NCBI GenBank assembly: GCA_029891385.1
Contig: CM057224.1
Location: 27,669,005 to 27,733,004 of the forward strand
Length of the DNA: 64,000 nt
Source: Erythroxylum novogranatense
Taxonomy: Eukaryota > Streptophyta > Magnoliopsida > Malpighiales > Erythroxylaceae
Direction of reading: 5' to 3'
In this document: piece after piece, positions 34,956 to 46,925 of the stretch
Numbering within the stretch: position 1 is the first letter of the stretch
How the letters are laid out: each line of letters starts with the position of its first letter
Notes under the pieces: model-generated
The model's input: the letters and a program-made list of their open reading frames with translations, nothing else
Database searches by the model: none
What the model was told of the DNA's origin: nothing
Translations under genes and position numbers: made by a program

Positions 34956-37783
34956 TTGAGAGAAGTTCAAGTGCTCATGATAATTCAACTTCTTTAGGAA
35001 GATTCGATGATCTACCTTGGACTTATACGACATTAATTCCTAGTATGAATAACCATACTATTTATTTATATTGTAACAAATATTTTAAAGGTGAGAGAAT
35101 CATCAAGTTAAAGAAACATTTAGCTAGGATTAGAAATATTATAGAACCTTGCAAGAAAGTTAGTCATGATGTGAAATGAAAAATGAAGATTTTGTTTGAA
35201 AAGTAACAGAATGAGAAAGAAAGAAGTAAAGACTTAATTACAAAATTGTTAGTAAAATAGATTTTTGCATTGGTTAGGATGATACTAGCAATATTGAAGG
35301 TGGCATTCCTACCTAACAAAAAGGGATCGCTATAATTTATGTAAGGAAGAGAAGAAGACATGTGCCTAAATTTTTTGCTTCACAAACAATGCCTAGAGCT
35401 TAATCTTCGATTCTTAATGCATTACAATCTGAAGAAGCAACTTATAATATGGATATGACATTGACTAGAAGTTGGTATGATGCAGGTATGTCATTTAATA
35501 TTGCTTAATCTGATTATTACCAATCTATGGTGGATGTTATTGCCGCTTATAGTTTAGGGTATAAAGCTCTTTCAATTGATGACTATAGAGGTAATCTTCT
35601 AAATAATGTCGTTTATGAAATATTATTTGAGTGAAAGAAGAATGACATTGGTTAACTTATAGGTATTCAATCATGTGTGATAGTTAGACAAATAGATAAT
35701 AAGAGCTTATTGTCAATTTTTGGTTTATTTTGCTAAGAAGATGATGTTTTTGAAGTATAGTGGTACATCTGACCTTATGAAAAATGTTGATACTCTATTA
35801 TAGATATTTGATAAAGTTGTTAATGAAGTTGAACCTAAAAATATAGTATAATTCATTACTAACATTGATGTTACATCTAAAGCAACTAAGAAAAGATTGC
35901 AAAACACGTACAATTATTTTTATTGGACTCTTTATGTTGCATATTACATTGACCTGATGTTGAAAATCTAGAAGACGCTAGATGTTTTCATATTATTGAC
36001 GAAATTGTGCAGTAAGCAAGAAAAATCGTACACCAATAATAGGGATTTATGTCCTCCTGCCTTACAAGTTTTATAACTATTTTCTTATTACTTAAGTGTT
36101 TTGGTATAATGAAGAAAGAGTTGAGACAAATGTTCACAAGAGATAAGTAGGTTGCATTTTAGCAGACTAGGTCTAATGCTAAAATGGATGTTCTAGAATT
36201 ATCCTTGAATTTTTGTCCTAATGTCAATTTGTTATCTAAATGTGTAAGTCTTTAATAAAAGTCCTTCGTTTAACTCATAGTGATGAGAAGATAATAATGA
36301 GTTACTTTTATGATGCCATGAAAGGGCAAAGTAAACAATCAAGCTCAATTTAAAAAGTAAGTCTTCTTTGTATATACCTTATCTTACAATCATCAATCAA
36401 AGATGTGAAACACAACTTTATTTTTTATTTTTTGTCATTGAGACATTTTTGAATCATAGTGTTTATCTTAGACCAAATTTTACAATAAAAGCTAAAGTTA
36501 ATAACGAAGTACTATTAACTATCACAATAATTGTTTCACATGAGAAGTTGCAAGATTTCTTTAGTTCATGAATGGAGGTATACAAATATGCATGCGGTGA
36601 TTTTAGGATGCTTGTTACAATTTGTCAAAGGAACAAACTTAATCCATATACTATTTCTTCAAATCTGTTACTAGTTTAAAACTAAAATCATTTTATTTTG
36701 TTTATGAGATTACTTTTGTTACCTTATAGTTGCTTGGTGAGACCAATTTAGAAACAATATTATAGAATTGTAAAGGTTTACATTTCAAAATTTGACTCAA
36801 TGTATGAGCACAACTAAGTGTGAATTGAATTGGGCATGTTTGAATTCATCATTTTAAAAAAAATTTAACATACAAGATTAAATGATTTAGTGTTTATTCA
36901 ATACAACTTGAAGCTTTGAGGAAAATATGTTATTATAATTATTAAGTTGAATATAAATTTTTAATAATATGAATTTATTTATTTACTATAACTCTTAATA
37001 GATTAAGTAGTTATATAAATCAAATTTGCTTTAGCCATATTAATATTTTAGCATATTATATTTATGAGAAATTAAGTTTTATCGATGAGCATAACTTAGA
37101 AGATGATCTTGGATGGAATATTATTAAGAAGTTATTTGGTGCAATGAGTATAAACGATGGTGATGATAAGATCCCTTTAATGATGAGGATTTTGTATCAA
37201 ATAAAATTGAGCGAATATGTCATTAAAAGTTTCAAGTTTTTATTTTATCTTTTTTTAATTTTACTTGCATTTGATGTATATTTTAAATTCTATATATGTA
37301 ATATAAATATAAAAGTTTTAATGAAAGTATTTTATTTCAAGTTTTACTTATACTTTAGGCGTGTTCGTTGATGCAAACTCTTTTGTTATGCTTATGAACC
37401 TATATTATTCTTATTATTTGATGTTTTGATGCAATCAATTGTAATATTTAAAATATCTTGCATTATTCTTAGTTTTATATATGTTTAATAATTAAATGAT
37501 ATTTCTTGTATTAATTATAGTTATTCTTTATAAGAGAGATATGAGAAAAGTAATATTAATAAGAATAAAGAGATAATTGTTATATCCAATTTATCTTATT
37601 ATGATTTTTGGAATATGGTTAAAATGAGGTTTCAAAATTATATATTGAGAGATTATTTTATTTAAGAAATATTTTATAATTTTCAAAATTATCTAAATCG
37701 ATATCGATATTAACTGGTACTAGTATTAATATCATAGTAGAATCAAATCTAATATCAAGTCAAATATAGTATTAATAACATTA
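34956..37783 (+). pseudogene. hAT transposase pseudogene, second copy, with 3' terminal region
   Basis: The BED-type zinc finger region lies at about 35000-35130 (NNHTIYLYCNKYFKGE, then KKHLA). A DUF659-like part lies near 35500-35930 and the C-terminal part at 36330-36650. The dimerisation region, after 'cttatagTTGCTTGG', is near 36726. The tail at 37135-37210 ends LMMRILYQ. It aligns with the copy at 57000-59440 but is much more decayed (stops, frameshifts). Homology to that element continues through its 3' end: an AT-rich tail, then repeated ATCGATATCGATATT words, finishing AGTATTAATAACATTA at 37783. No 5' terminal repeat was found, so the element is 5'-truncated or its left end is unrecognisable. 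Confidence 0.82.
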
Positions 37784-39284
37784 TTTTAGCCTTGAAAATA
37801 TACAAAGTAATAAGAATATATAGCCCTCTAAACAAATTACCATTTATGCAATTAAACAAAATTATAAGATAAAACTAGAGAAACCTTCAAAATAAATTAT
37901 AAAAGGAGTAGTATTTTCTGCGGTGAAGCACTAACAAGAAATTATGTAAAAGCTCAATATAAGTAAAGTTTTTTAATAACAAGATAAAATATGGGTAGAG
38001 TTTGTAGTCTCTATCTAGTTGTTTTGGTAGATAAACTCAAGTATATACGAAGGACAAAACTCAAATATGGGATATTTTCCCAAATGGTATTTACCCATGT
38101 AAAAAAGAAGAAGAAGAAGAAGATAAAAATTCATTCATAAAATTATGCAATAAAAGACAACAATTAGAACTTTCAACATCTAAAATTTTATGAATTAAAA
38201 AGAAATGTAAATAAAATTCAACTTAATATACTTTGGTCTCCAAATTTTATATTTTTTTAAATAGAGATTTCAATTGTTTTTGGGATGTAAAATCGTATTT
38301 TTCAAATATAGTCCTACCACAAGTTCTTCACCATCACCATGAACATGCAAGTCATTGCATCCACTAATTGACCTGCAAATTTGGCACCTATGTGCTGTAC
38401 TTTCCCTGGAAAAAGAAAAGGAAAAGGTAAAGGCTTAGTTGAATTTTTATGAAAAAAAAAACTTTAAAATGAATTAATAGCTTTGGCCAAAAAGAAAATG
38501 AAAGGATTGGTTTCAAACTTACATGTCATTGCTCATAGCTTAACCCAAATTAATTACCAACTGGGAACTAAAAGCCTGTATCTAATAACTTGTTTACTTC
38601 AATTTGAACTGTCCTTTTCCTTTATGTCATCAATTTTATAGTAACTCAGCTATGGAATAAAGCCAAAAGTGAGAAAACAAAAACCTGGATTCTGGATTCT
38701 GGATTCTGAATCCTGGTTTCTCTGTCTGTCCACCTTTAATGATGTAATCAGACATTGCAGTTCAGTCCACACATAAGTGCAGAACTACCTGGACTGCACG
38801 TCACATTTTGACTAATTCATTTTGGACCACATGGTTTATGTCACATATTAACTCAACGTTACAGTTTTATTAAGAAACACAAGTCCTCAATAATTACACA
38901 ACAAGCTATGCGGCTTCTGCTAAACTTTCGCCAGAACAATTTGTTATTTTACATGGAAAGTGAAGCCGCAAAATTGGAGAATAGAAAAACAAATGGTATT
39001 TAGTATTCAATCATATAATCTCATATGCAACACTCATGTTTATGTGACAGGTTCAGATTTTCTGTTCTAGTTAACTAATTACAACCTTATTTTATTATAT
39101 CTTATCTACATACTTAAAAGAAATCAACACAAATGTATAAATCGAATTAAGAATAACAGGATTGGAACACCCTAATTAAAAGAACAACTTTTGCTCCGAG
39201 AGCCGTCCTTGTGATCTGCTGAATTGTGAGTTGGAAAAAAGTCTGACAATATCCAGTCCATAATGCAGTGGGCAGAGGCTGAGT
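37784..39284. other. Non-coding stretch with short simple repeats
   Basis: It holds a GAA run at about 38106-38123 and a small GGATTCT repeat at about 38691-38710. The part 38300-39280 is less AT-rich and may be old unique DNA, but no exon could be supported. Confidence 0.5.
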
Positions 39285-39292
39285 GGAACCAG

Positions 39293-39473
39293 GAGTCCAA
39301 ATCTTCTGTCCAGTTTTATGGTATTTTATTGTATTTAGTGAATCTCGGTCATTTATTTATGTAGGTTTCATGTGGGTTCTACATAAATAAACGTGAAATC
39401 AGCATAAATGAATGACTGAGATTCACTGGACACAATAAGACACTATAAAATTAGACAGAAGATCTAATTTCAT
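39293..39473. mobile_element. Hairpin MITE, about 180 bp
   Basis: Two arms of about 80 bp are near-complements: left AAATCTTCTGTCC...GTGAATCTCGGTCATTTATTTATG, right CATAAATGAATGACTGAG...GACAGAAGATCTAA. The flanks are GGAACCAG (39285-39292) and AGAACCAG (39474-39481), an apparent 8-bp target duplication matching in seven bases. No coding capacity. The 8-bp duplication would fit hAT, but the tips do not pair perfectly. Confidence 0.75.
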
Positions 39474-39674
39474 AGAACCAGACCCACTTGCAATTTCTTC
39501 AGTCACATCAAAGTAACAACTTTTGTTGCTCTGCAACTGCAATGAACTTGAGGCTGTAAGAGTTCAGGTGAAATTCTTCAAGGGCCCAATTCCAACTTAC
39601 AAGAAATGTCAAGTTCCACCTAGTACTTCTGATTCCACGATGTTCTCACACTTTTTATAAGAACACGAGTTCTA

Positions 39675-39679
39675 CTAGT
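39675..39679. repeat. Left target duplication (CTAGT) of copia element 2
   Basis: CTAGT precedes the LTR start at 39680; TTAGT follows the other LTR at 46921-46925. Four of five bases agree, the difference being a single C/T change. Confidence 0.65.
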
Positions 39680-40049
39680 TGTTAGGATGTAGTCTGGTTA
39701 TATTTATATTAAACATTAATATAGTTAAACAATCTTATTTGGTACTTATTTAATACAGAAATAAATCCAAATCGTTTATTTTGATAAGTTAATAAAGGTG
39801 CCAAATTAAAATTATAAATATGCAAATTAGTCATCTCTTTATTAATTAGAGTGACAACACTTTTAATTAAAATTTTATATTCGTAAGAGAATTAAAAGAA
39901 AGCAACTAATTTTAAGTAAAAACAGATAATGACATTTTTTATATAAAGTACATAATATCACACCTCAATTATTTATAATCATTATTTATTCAGTATTCTA
40001 AAATTACAAACGTCAATTTCAAATTTTTATTAAAAATTATGTTTTTATA
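39680..40049 (+). repeat. 5' LTR of copia element 2
   Basis: Starts TGTTAGGATG and aligns with 46566-46920, including the 'tattt...gatttat...cttatttaata' stretch and the end 'atgtttttata' against 'atgtttttaca'. It is followed by the primer-binding site TGATATCATAAC (40052-40063; nine of twelve bases of the initiator-Met site). Confidence 0.75.
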
Positions 40050-42193
40050 AGTGATATCATAACAGTTTTGAATAAATAAGTTATCCATCGTTATTATTCA
40101 GCATTCTATCCGGTACATTAGCTCATGAAGCTTTATTTTGAGGTCGTTCATATTGTCAACTTCTAGAGCTTTTATAATTTTATCGGTTGTCTCTTATCTA
40201 TTTACCGTTCTTGAATGCTTCTTTGCTCCCTTAGTACTGAAATTGAGTAGCTTCCTTTTATTTTCCCAGGAATGTCAACGGCTTCACATAGATGGAAGAT
40301 CTTTGTCTTTCGTTATGTTTAATTACACGTTATTCAAAAGGAAAACACAAAGTATTCTGGCTTTGATCATTGGTGCCTTTTTCAAGTCAAATCATCGAAC
40401 CTAAAAGCTTTTGTAAACAACATATTTCTTTTATCTTAGAACTGACAAGCTTTGTCAAAGTTATGAATACCGTATCAGATTTAATATTGAATTAAGCTTT
40501 GAAATAAAACTATATCAGGTTTAATATTGAATTGAGCTTTGAAATAAAACTATACCAATGTCGATTAATCTTTGAGTGCTGCTTTAAATGAAATTTTTAA
40601 TTTATGAAATAATCTTTAAAATTTTAAAATTGTAAAATAATTCATATTGGTATATTATACGGTTGTATCTTTATACACTTTATTAGTTCTTGTTTACATC
40701 AACCATGCTTTCAAAATCTTAATAATAAATAATAATTACAATTAATATGAAATAACAATAATTTTAAATATTTTACATAGAAATAATAATCACAATTAAT
40801 ATAAACAAAGACAATCAACATCATACAATTATAAAATTAAGAATAATACAAAGTATTTAAAATATTATAATAATACAATTTCATCATTTTAATAAATAAT
40901 ATTACATTTCCATTTCCATTTTAGTAATATACAAAATATTTAAAACAACCATAATTTCATTTCCATTTCTATTCATAATTCCAATTGAATTTTCAACAAT
41001 AACCAACAATTTTCAATCCCAACAATCACAAAACAATCATAATTTTATTTCTATTTACAACAATTTTCAATTCTAAGTTTCTAACAATCACAAAACTTTC
41101 ATAATTTTATTTTCATTTCCTTACATTTATAATAATTCCCAATTCCAACAATCTCAAAACAATCATAATTTCATTTCCAATTTCATTCATAATTTCAATT
41201 GAATTTCTAACAATTTCCAATTCCATTCCCAACAATGTCAATTCAAAGTTTGAAAAATAATAATCAAGTTGAAGGGTATAATATGATTTACATAATTGGC
41301 AAATAATGCATGACATATCTTATACAATTGTTCATACACATATATTCATAAGACAATCATCATGTTCAAAGATTTATTCATAACATGAGATCAAGTTGAA
41401 TGATATAAATTTTTAAAATTTTCCCCTTTTTAAACCTTTGATCTTCTTTTCATTTTAACAAACCATAATATTATATACACCATTTCATATTTCATTCTTA
41501 AATATATATGTTGCTTTTACAATTTTAATTGACATTAATAAATGTAAGTATAAATAATTAAAATCTACAATTACAAGTCTACAACATATTCACAATTTGA
41601 CAACAAACATTCAATACATCACTTCTTTATGCTCAAACAAGTTTTTACAATTTTACAAAATTTTATTATCAATTTTACATTTGATTATTAATTTCATATT
41701 TAATTATTAATTTTACATTTAGGTTTAAATGTTAATTATCAACTTTCAATTTTAAGTTTTAACAATCTTTGCATAATACATAATTAATTAATTATATACT
41801 AAGTTACTAACCCCATTTTACAATTCCATTTTCAATTCCAAATTTTCAATTCTAATTTCCAATTCCATTTTACAATCTTTGCATAATTACAAATTCATAA
41901 CAAATAACATAAATTACTTACCTCGATATTCTTCAACTTCAATCCAACAATTTCAAATTATCAATTTCAAAATTCCATTCCAAAATCGTGAAAATTTCAT
42001 TCCAAAACAATTTGAATTATTATATTAATAATATTGAATTATCCAATATTTATTTTTGTAAATTTTAAAATAATTATTTATAAGAAAAAAAAAATTTTAA
42101 GGTTTTGAGTCTTCTGACAGCTTTTTCCCATGCCTTTTTTAACAACAAATGGTCTCTAATAGCACGTCGGATTCTAATGTAGGACTTAACTAC

Positions 42194-42598
42194 ATTTAAT
42201 CAAAGGGTGGGCTCCCCTGCTCACTTTTGTTACAATTTCCAACAAGACACCCACACAAGAACAGAGGCGTGCAGTCTGAGTCTCGGGTAAAAAAAAAAAA
42301 AAGATCTACAACCGGTTCGGTGGTGCGGCGAGCAGGAGAGGTGCGGCGATCTTTACAAACCCAGAGGCCAGATTTACACGATGAGGTGAGGTCGAGGAGG
42401 AGAACAACTCGGGCGAGGAGGAGAACAACCAAGGAGAGACAGCAACCAAGCGTCGGTGGCGGTGAGACGATCCAGACGTCGGCGACAGAGACGATGAGAG
42501 CGAGAGAGTGAGAGAGAGAGGGTGAGAGTTAGAGAGAAGAGTAAGAGAGGGTGAGAGTTAAAAGACTGAAGAAAGAGGGATAGCATACTCGAGGTCGG
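42194..42598 (-). other. GC-rich leader block of the deleted hAT element
   Basis: Minus-strand CT-rich sequence resembling a plant 5' UTR, comparable to 54960-55330 in the longer hAT copy. Several overlapping frames are open on both strands because of the composition, but none resembles a known protein and they are not conserved between copies. Confidence 0.55.
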
Positions 42599-42612
42599 GG
42601 GGGGGGGGGGGG
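42599..42612. repeat. Run of 14 G
   Basis: An uninterrupted poly-G tract, unusual in this AT-rich DNA. Its length may be an assembly or sequencing artefact. Confidence 0.7.
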
Positions 42613-42618
42613 AAGGAG

Positions 42619-45600
42619 TTGGTTAAAAAAAAATTCCAAATAAGTCGTACCGAGGTTGGGTTCCAGGTAAAAAAAATTCCAAATAAGTCCTACCGAGGTT
42701 GGGTTCCAGGTACCGCTCTCCGGCCGGAACGGTACGGAATCCAAAACGTTGAGTTTTGCTCTTCCAATTTTTTGGTTTTTGGAATTTAATGCCATTCTTA
42801 TTTTATTCTCATGATATATATTTTATTAATAATATCATGCTAAGTTTATGTTTGTTATTATTGAAATTTAAAATTATTTGTTATATATTAAAGTTATACA
42901 TGCCATTATAAAAAAGATAATTTGCTAGTCACTAAATTGACCAAACTAATTAAGTGATTTTTATTGCATATAAATAATGATTTATTCATAAAATATTATT
43001 ACCTACTATTGAGTTAATTATATGAATAAATGATATTTATTAGTTGTTAAAATTTTAGAATTTATCCAAAGTTAAATTAATATTACATGACTAATAAATA
43101 TAATAAGCAAAATTAATATTCACTTGTTTTGTTTGATTACTTGATAAAGTTTATCGGTATTATATTTATGATAGTATATTGTTGAGTTTGCCAAAATGAA
43201 TATTACAAGATATCTTACATATTTAATTATTTGAATCTCATACTTTATAAAGCATTTATGCATTTGCAGCAATTTTTTTTTCATTCTCATGCTTCTTTTG
43301 TTACCGTGTTTAATAATTTGAACATCTCTAAATGGTGTAAACAAGCCAATTTTCATTTAGGTGTTTTGAATCTTGATTTAGCATTGTAGGAAGAAAAACC
43401 TACTGTCATTATGAATATGAGCACTGAAGTTGAGATGAAAAACTATAAAGCATATAAAAGGTTTAGCAGATTATGTCTTAATTTTATGCAAATTACTATT
43501 GCCACCAACATTAATACTACTATTTCACAAATTAAAAGCGTTAAAGAATAGCTTAAATTTGTGGAAGAACTTTTGATTTATAGAAAATACTCTCACTGGT
43601 ACGCTAATGGTTGAATTCATGCCTATAAAGTTTTATGGGTCATGAAGCGTGCAATAACATGCCTTAGAGATGATGAATATTGCAACCAAATTAAAGACCC
43701 TGGGTATGGCTGGTAATGACTCCTTTTTAGTGTAATTCATCGTGAACTCCTCACCTCATAAGTATCGATATTTTTAAATTAACTATAATGCTATATAGTA
43801 CATATGGAATGTACAATATGGTCATTCAAAAGGAAAAAAGGCCAAATAATCAAGGAGTTCATTCAATTAATCTTGTGGGCAAGGAGCTAGCAAGATTCGT
43901 AAGCCAAAGACTAAGAACTTTAAGAAGAAAGTGCCTGCTAAAGTGAAACAGTTTACTACAAATGTTGACAAGAAGGAATAAAAGACATATAAATGTCATT
44001 TATGTAATAAAGAAGGACATTATTAGAAAGATTGTCTAAAATATAAATTTTGGTTTGAAAAGAAAAGTATATATAATCTTTTTGTTTGTTCTGAACTAAA
44101 CATAAATGAAGTTCTTTCTAATACTTGGTGACTTAATTCTAGTGCTACTGCTCATGTTTCTAATGTTATGCATGGATTCCTTATAATCCAAACCATAAAT
44201 CTAACTGAAAATTTTCTATTCAAAGAAAATCGTAAAAAGGTCCAAATTGAAGGCATAGTAACTTATTGTCAAATATTAGATACTGGTTATCACCTAGATT
44301 TGATACAAAGTCTCTTTATATCTTCAATTTCTAAAAACTTAATTTCTATTTTTGAAATTGATGAAAGTGGCTTTACTTTTAATTTTGGTGACGATTGTTT
44401 TAGTTTATTTTACATAATTCCATTATTATTTATAGAATTCTTATGGATGGTTTATATAAATTGGTTAAAAAAAAATCCAAATAAGTCCTACCGAGGTTGG
44501 GTTCCAGGTACCGCTCTCCGGCCGGAACGGTACGAAATCCAAAACGTTGAGTTTTGCTCTTCCAATTTTTTTGGGTTTTAGAATTTAATGCCATTCTTAT
44601 TTTATTCTCATGATATATATTTTATTAATAATATCATGCTAAGTTTATGTTTGTTATTATTGAAATTTAAAATTATTTGTTATATATTAAAGTTATACAT
44701 GCCATTATAAAAAAGATAATTTGCTAGTCACTAAATTGACCAAACTAATTAAGTGATTTTTTGTTGCATGTAAATAATGATTTATTCATAAAATATTATT
44801 ACCTACTATTGAGTTAATTATATGAATAAATGATATTTATTAGTTGTTAAAATTTTAGAATTTATCCAAAGTTAAATTAATATTACATGACTAATAAATA
44901 TAATAAACAAAATTAATATTCACTTGTTTTGTTTGATTACTTGATAAAGTTTATCTGGTATTATATTTATGATAGTATATTGTTGAGTTTGCCAAAATGA
45001 ATATTACAATATATCTTACATATTTAATTATTTGAATCTCATACTTTATAAAGCATTTATGCATTTGCAACAATTTTTTTCATTCTCATGCTTCTTTTAT
45101 TCTAGTGTTTAATAATTTGAACATCTCTAAATGGTGTAAACAAGCCAATTTTCATTTAGGTGTTTTGAATCTTGATTTAGCATTGTAGGAAGAAAAACCT
45201 ACTGTCATTATGAATATGAGCACTGAAGTTGAGATGAAAAACTATAAAGCATATAAAAGGTTTAGCAGATTATGTCTTAATTTTATGCAAATTACTATTG
45301 CCACCAACATTAATACTACTATTTCACAAATTAAAAGCGTTAAAGAATAGCTTAAATTTGTGGAAGAACTTTTGATTTATGGAAAATACTCTCACTGGTA
45401 CGCTAATGGTTGAATTCATGCCTATAAAGTTTTATGGGTCATGAAGCGTGCAATAACATGTCTTAGAGATGATGAATATTGCAACAAAATTAAAGACCCT
45501 GGGTATGGCTGGTAATGACTCCTTTTTAGTGTAATTCATCGTGAACTCCTCACCTCATAAGTATCGATATTTTTAAATTAACTATAATACTATATAGTAC

Positions 45601-46263
45601 ATATGGAATGTACAATATGGTCATTCAAAAGGAAAAAAAGGCCAAATAATCAAGGAGTTCATTCAATTAATCTTGTGGGCAAGGAGCTAGCAAGATTCGT
45701 AAGCCAAAGGCTAAGAACTTTAAGAAGAAAGTGCCTGCTAAAGTGAAACAGGTTACTACAAATGTTGACAAGAAGGAATAAAAGACATATAAATGTCATT
45801 TATGTAATAAAGAAGGACATTATTAGAAAGATTGTCTAAAAATATAAATTTTGGTTTGAAAAGAAAAGTATATATAATCTTTTTGTTTGTTCTGAACTAA
45901 ACATAAATGAAGTTCTTTCTAATACTTGGTGACTTAATTCTAGTGCTACTGCTCATGTTTCTAATGTTATGCATGGATTCCTTATAATCCAAACCATAAA
46001 CCTAACTGAAAATTTTCTATTCAAAGAAAATCATAAAAAGGTCCAAATTGAAGGCATAGTAACTTATTGTCAAATATTAGATACTGGTTATCACCTAGAT
46101 TTGATACAAAGTCTCTTTATATCTTCAATTTCTAAAAACTTAATTTCTATTTTGAAATTGATGAAAGTGGCTTTACTTTTAATTTTGGTGACGATTGTTT
46201 TAGTTTATTTTACATAATTCCATTATTATTTATAGAATTCTTATGGATGGTTTATATAAATTG
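42619..46263 (+). repeat. 1.8-kb tandem duplication, about 99% identical
   Basis: Copy 1 (about 42619-44463) and copy 2 (about 44461-46263) each hold the last part of the hAT element plus 1.7 kb of copia gag-protease. The offset is about 1,798-1,801. I count roughly 20 differences by eye. The joint at 44461-44463 (TTG) is shared by the copia text left of it and the hAT text right of it, so only a 3-bp microhomology was involved. Copy 1 also carries a 43-bp repeat of TCCAAATAAGTC...CCAGGT (42632-42710). Both copies share the same premature stops, so duplication came after decay. Confidence 0.9.
43265..44463 (+). pseudogene. Copia element 2 gag-protease remnant, copy 1
   Basis: The gag start segment (ISKWCKQANFHLGVLNLDLA near 43325) is followed by a TAG stop, then YKAYKRFSRLCLNFMQITIA. 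The knuckle YKCHLCNKEGHY lies near 43990, with a stop in place of the following residue. The protease region has NSSATAHVSN in place of the DSGAT motif (Asp lost) near 44140, then a GAG-pre-integrase-like frame 44168-44450. It could not make active protein. Confidence 0.85.
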
Positions 46264-46520
46264 AAACTTGATGTTAACTTTTCGAATCCCTATTTTCTTT
46301 TTATCATACCATTAGAACTAAATATAACATAATGAATGATAATTCCACTTACTTATGACATGAATATTTAGGTCATATAAGAATAAACTATTGGTAAAGA
46401 ATGGAATTCTATTGACCTTAAATTTTATTGATCTTGATATATGTGTTGCATTATGTGATTTATTAAGTTGAGATAAATTATGAAGATGTTAAAAGATTTG
46501 TTTATATGTGCTTAATGTTT
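45063..46520 (+). pseudogene. Copia element 2 gag-protease-pre-integrase remnant, copy 2
   Basis: Same content as copy 1, with the same stops, and it runs on past the duplication into the GAG-pre-integrase region (a worn equivalent of LWHKRLGHIS near 46355, then NSIDLKF near 46405). Pol then ends abruptly before the polypurine tract and 3' LTR. Confidence 0.85.
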
Positions 46521-46565
46521 ACACTATTAAAAATAAAGTTTGAAGTATTGGGCAAAGTGGGAGAA

Positions 46566-46920
46566 TGTTAGTTGTGGCATGTCTAATATTAATATAATTA
46601 AAGTGTCCTATTTGATTTATATTTCTTATTTAATAGTGAAATAATCTCAACCGCTTATTTTAATCACTTGATTAGACACATTAGATTAAAAGTTATAGAC
46701 ATATAATATTGGTTCTATCTCTACTAATTAAGGTTATATATAGTTTTTCAACAAATTTTTGTAACTATTAGAGAGTTAAGAAGAGAAACGAATTTTAACC
46801 AAGAGTACAGTGAAGTTTCTTGATCTCTTTAATACCCTAATTGTTGATAATTTTTTATTTAAGATCCTAAAATTATGAATGCCAATTTCGATTTTATATC
46901 ATAAAGATCATGTTTTTACA
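46566..46920 (+). repeat. 3' LTR of copia element 2
   Basis: Starts TGTTAGTTGTGGCATG after the polypurine tract and ends ATGTTTTTACA, followed by TTAGT. A TATATATAG stretch near 46736 could be the promoter TATA region. Confidence 0.8.
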
Positions 46921-46925
46921 TTAGT

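Larger units (their letters stand above)
40556..42751 (-). mobile_element. Internally deleted hAT element, reverse orientation
   Basis: Read on the minus strand, its first about 1.9 kb resemble the leader of the hAT element at 54794-60037. It has a terminal CAACGTTTTGGATTCCGTACC (against CAATGATACGAATTTCGTAC), a TC-rich and GC-rich block, then the AT-rich stretch with 63-bp-type repeats (about 40900-41900). It then jumps to the last about 300 bp of that element (40556-40870, matching 59750-60037 reversed). The transposase is gone. It lies in the leader of copia element 2. The flanking 8-mers (AACTATAC and AGTTTTGC) match poorly, so the exact ends are approximate. Confidence 0.72.
39680..46920 (+). 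mobile_element. Ty1/copia element 2, with hAT insertion and internal tandem duplication
   Basis: The 5' LTR 39680-40049 and 3' LTR 46566-46920 are similar but clearly diverged. The worn primer-binding site is at 40052-40063 and the polypurine tract AAAGTGGGAGAA at about 46554-46565. A near-perfect 5-bp duplication flanks the element. Inside, the leader is interrupted by an internally deleted hAT element (40556-42751). Then come gag, knuckle, protease and GAG-pre-integrase remnants, of which 1.8 kb are present twice. The rest of pol (integrase, RT, RNase H) is missing, deleted between about 46500 and the 3' LTR. Non-functional. Confidence 0.82.

Noticed and set aside
42196..42795. Several overlapping ORFs on both strands around the GC-rich block
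   Set aside because: Open only because of biased composition and low-complexity repeats; Arg- or Ser-rich translations with no likeness, inside a deleted hAT element.
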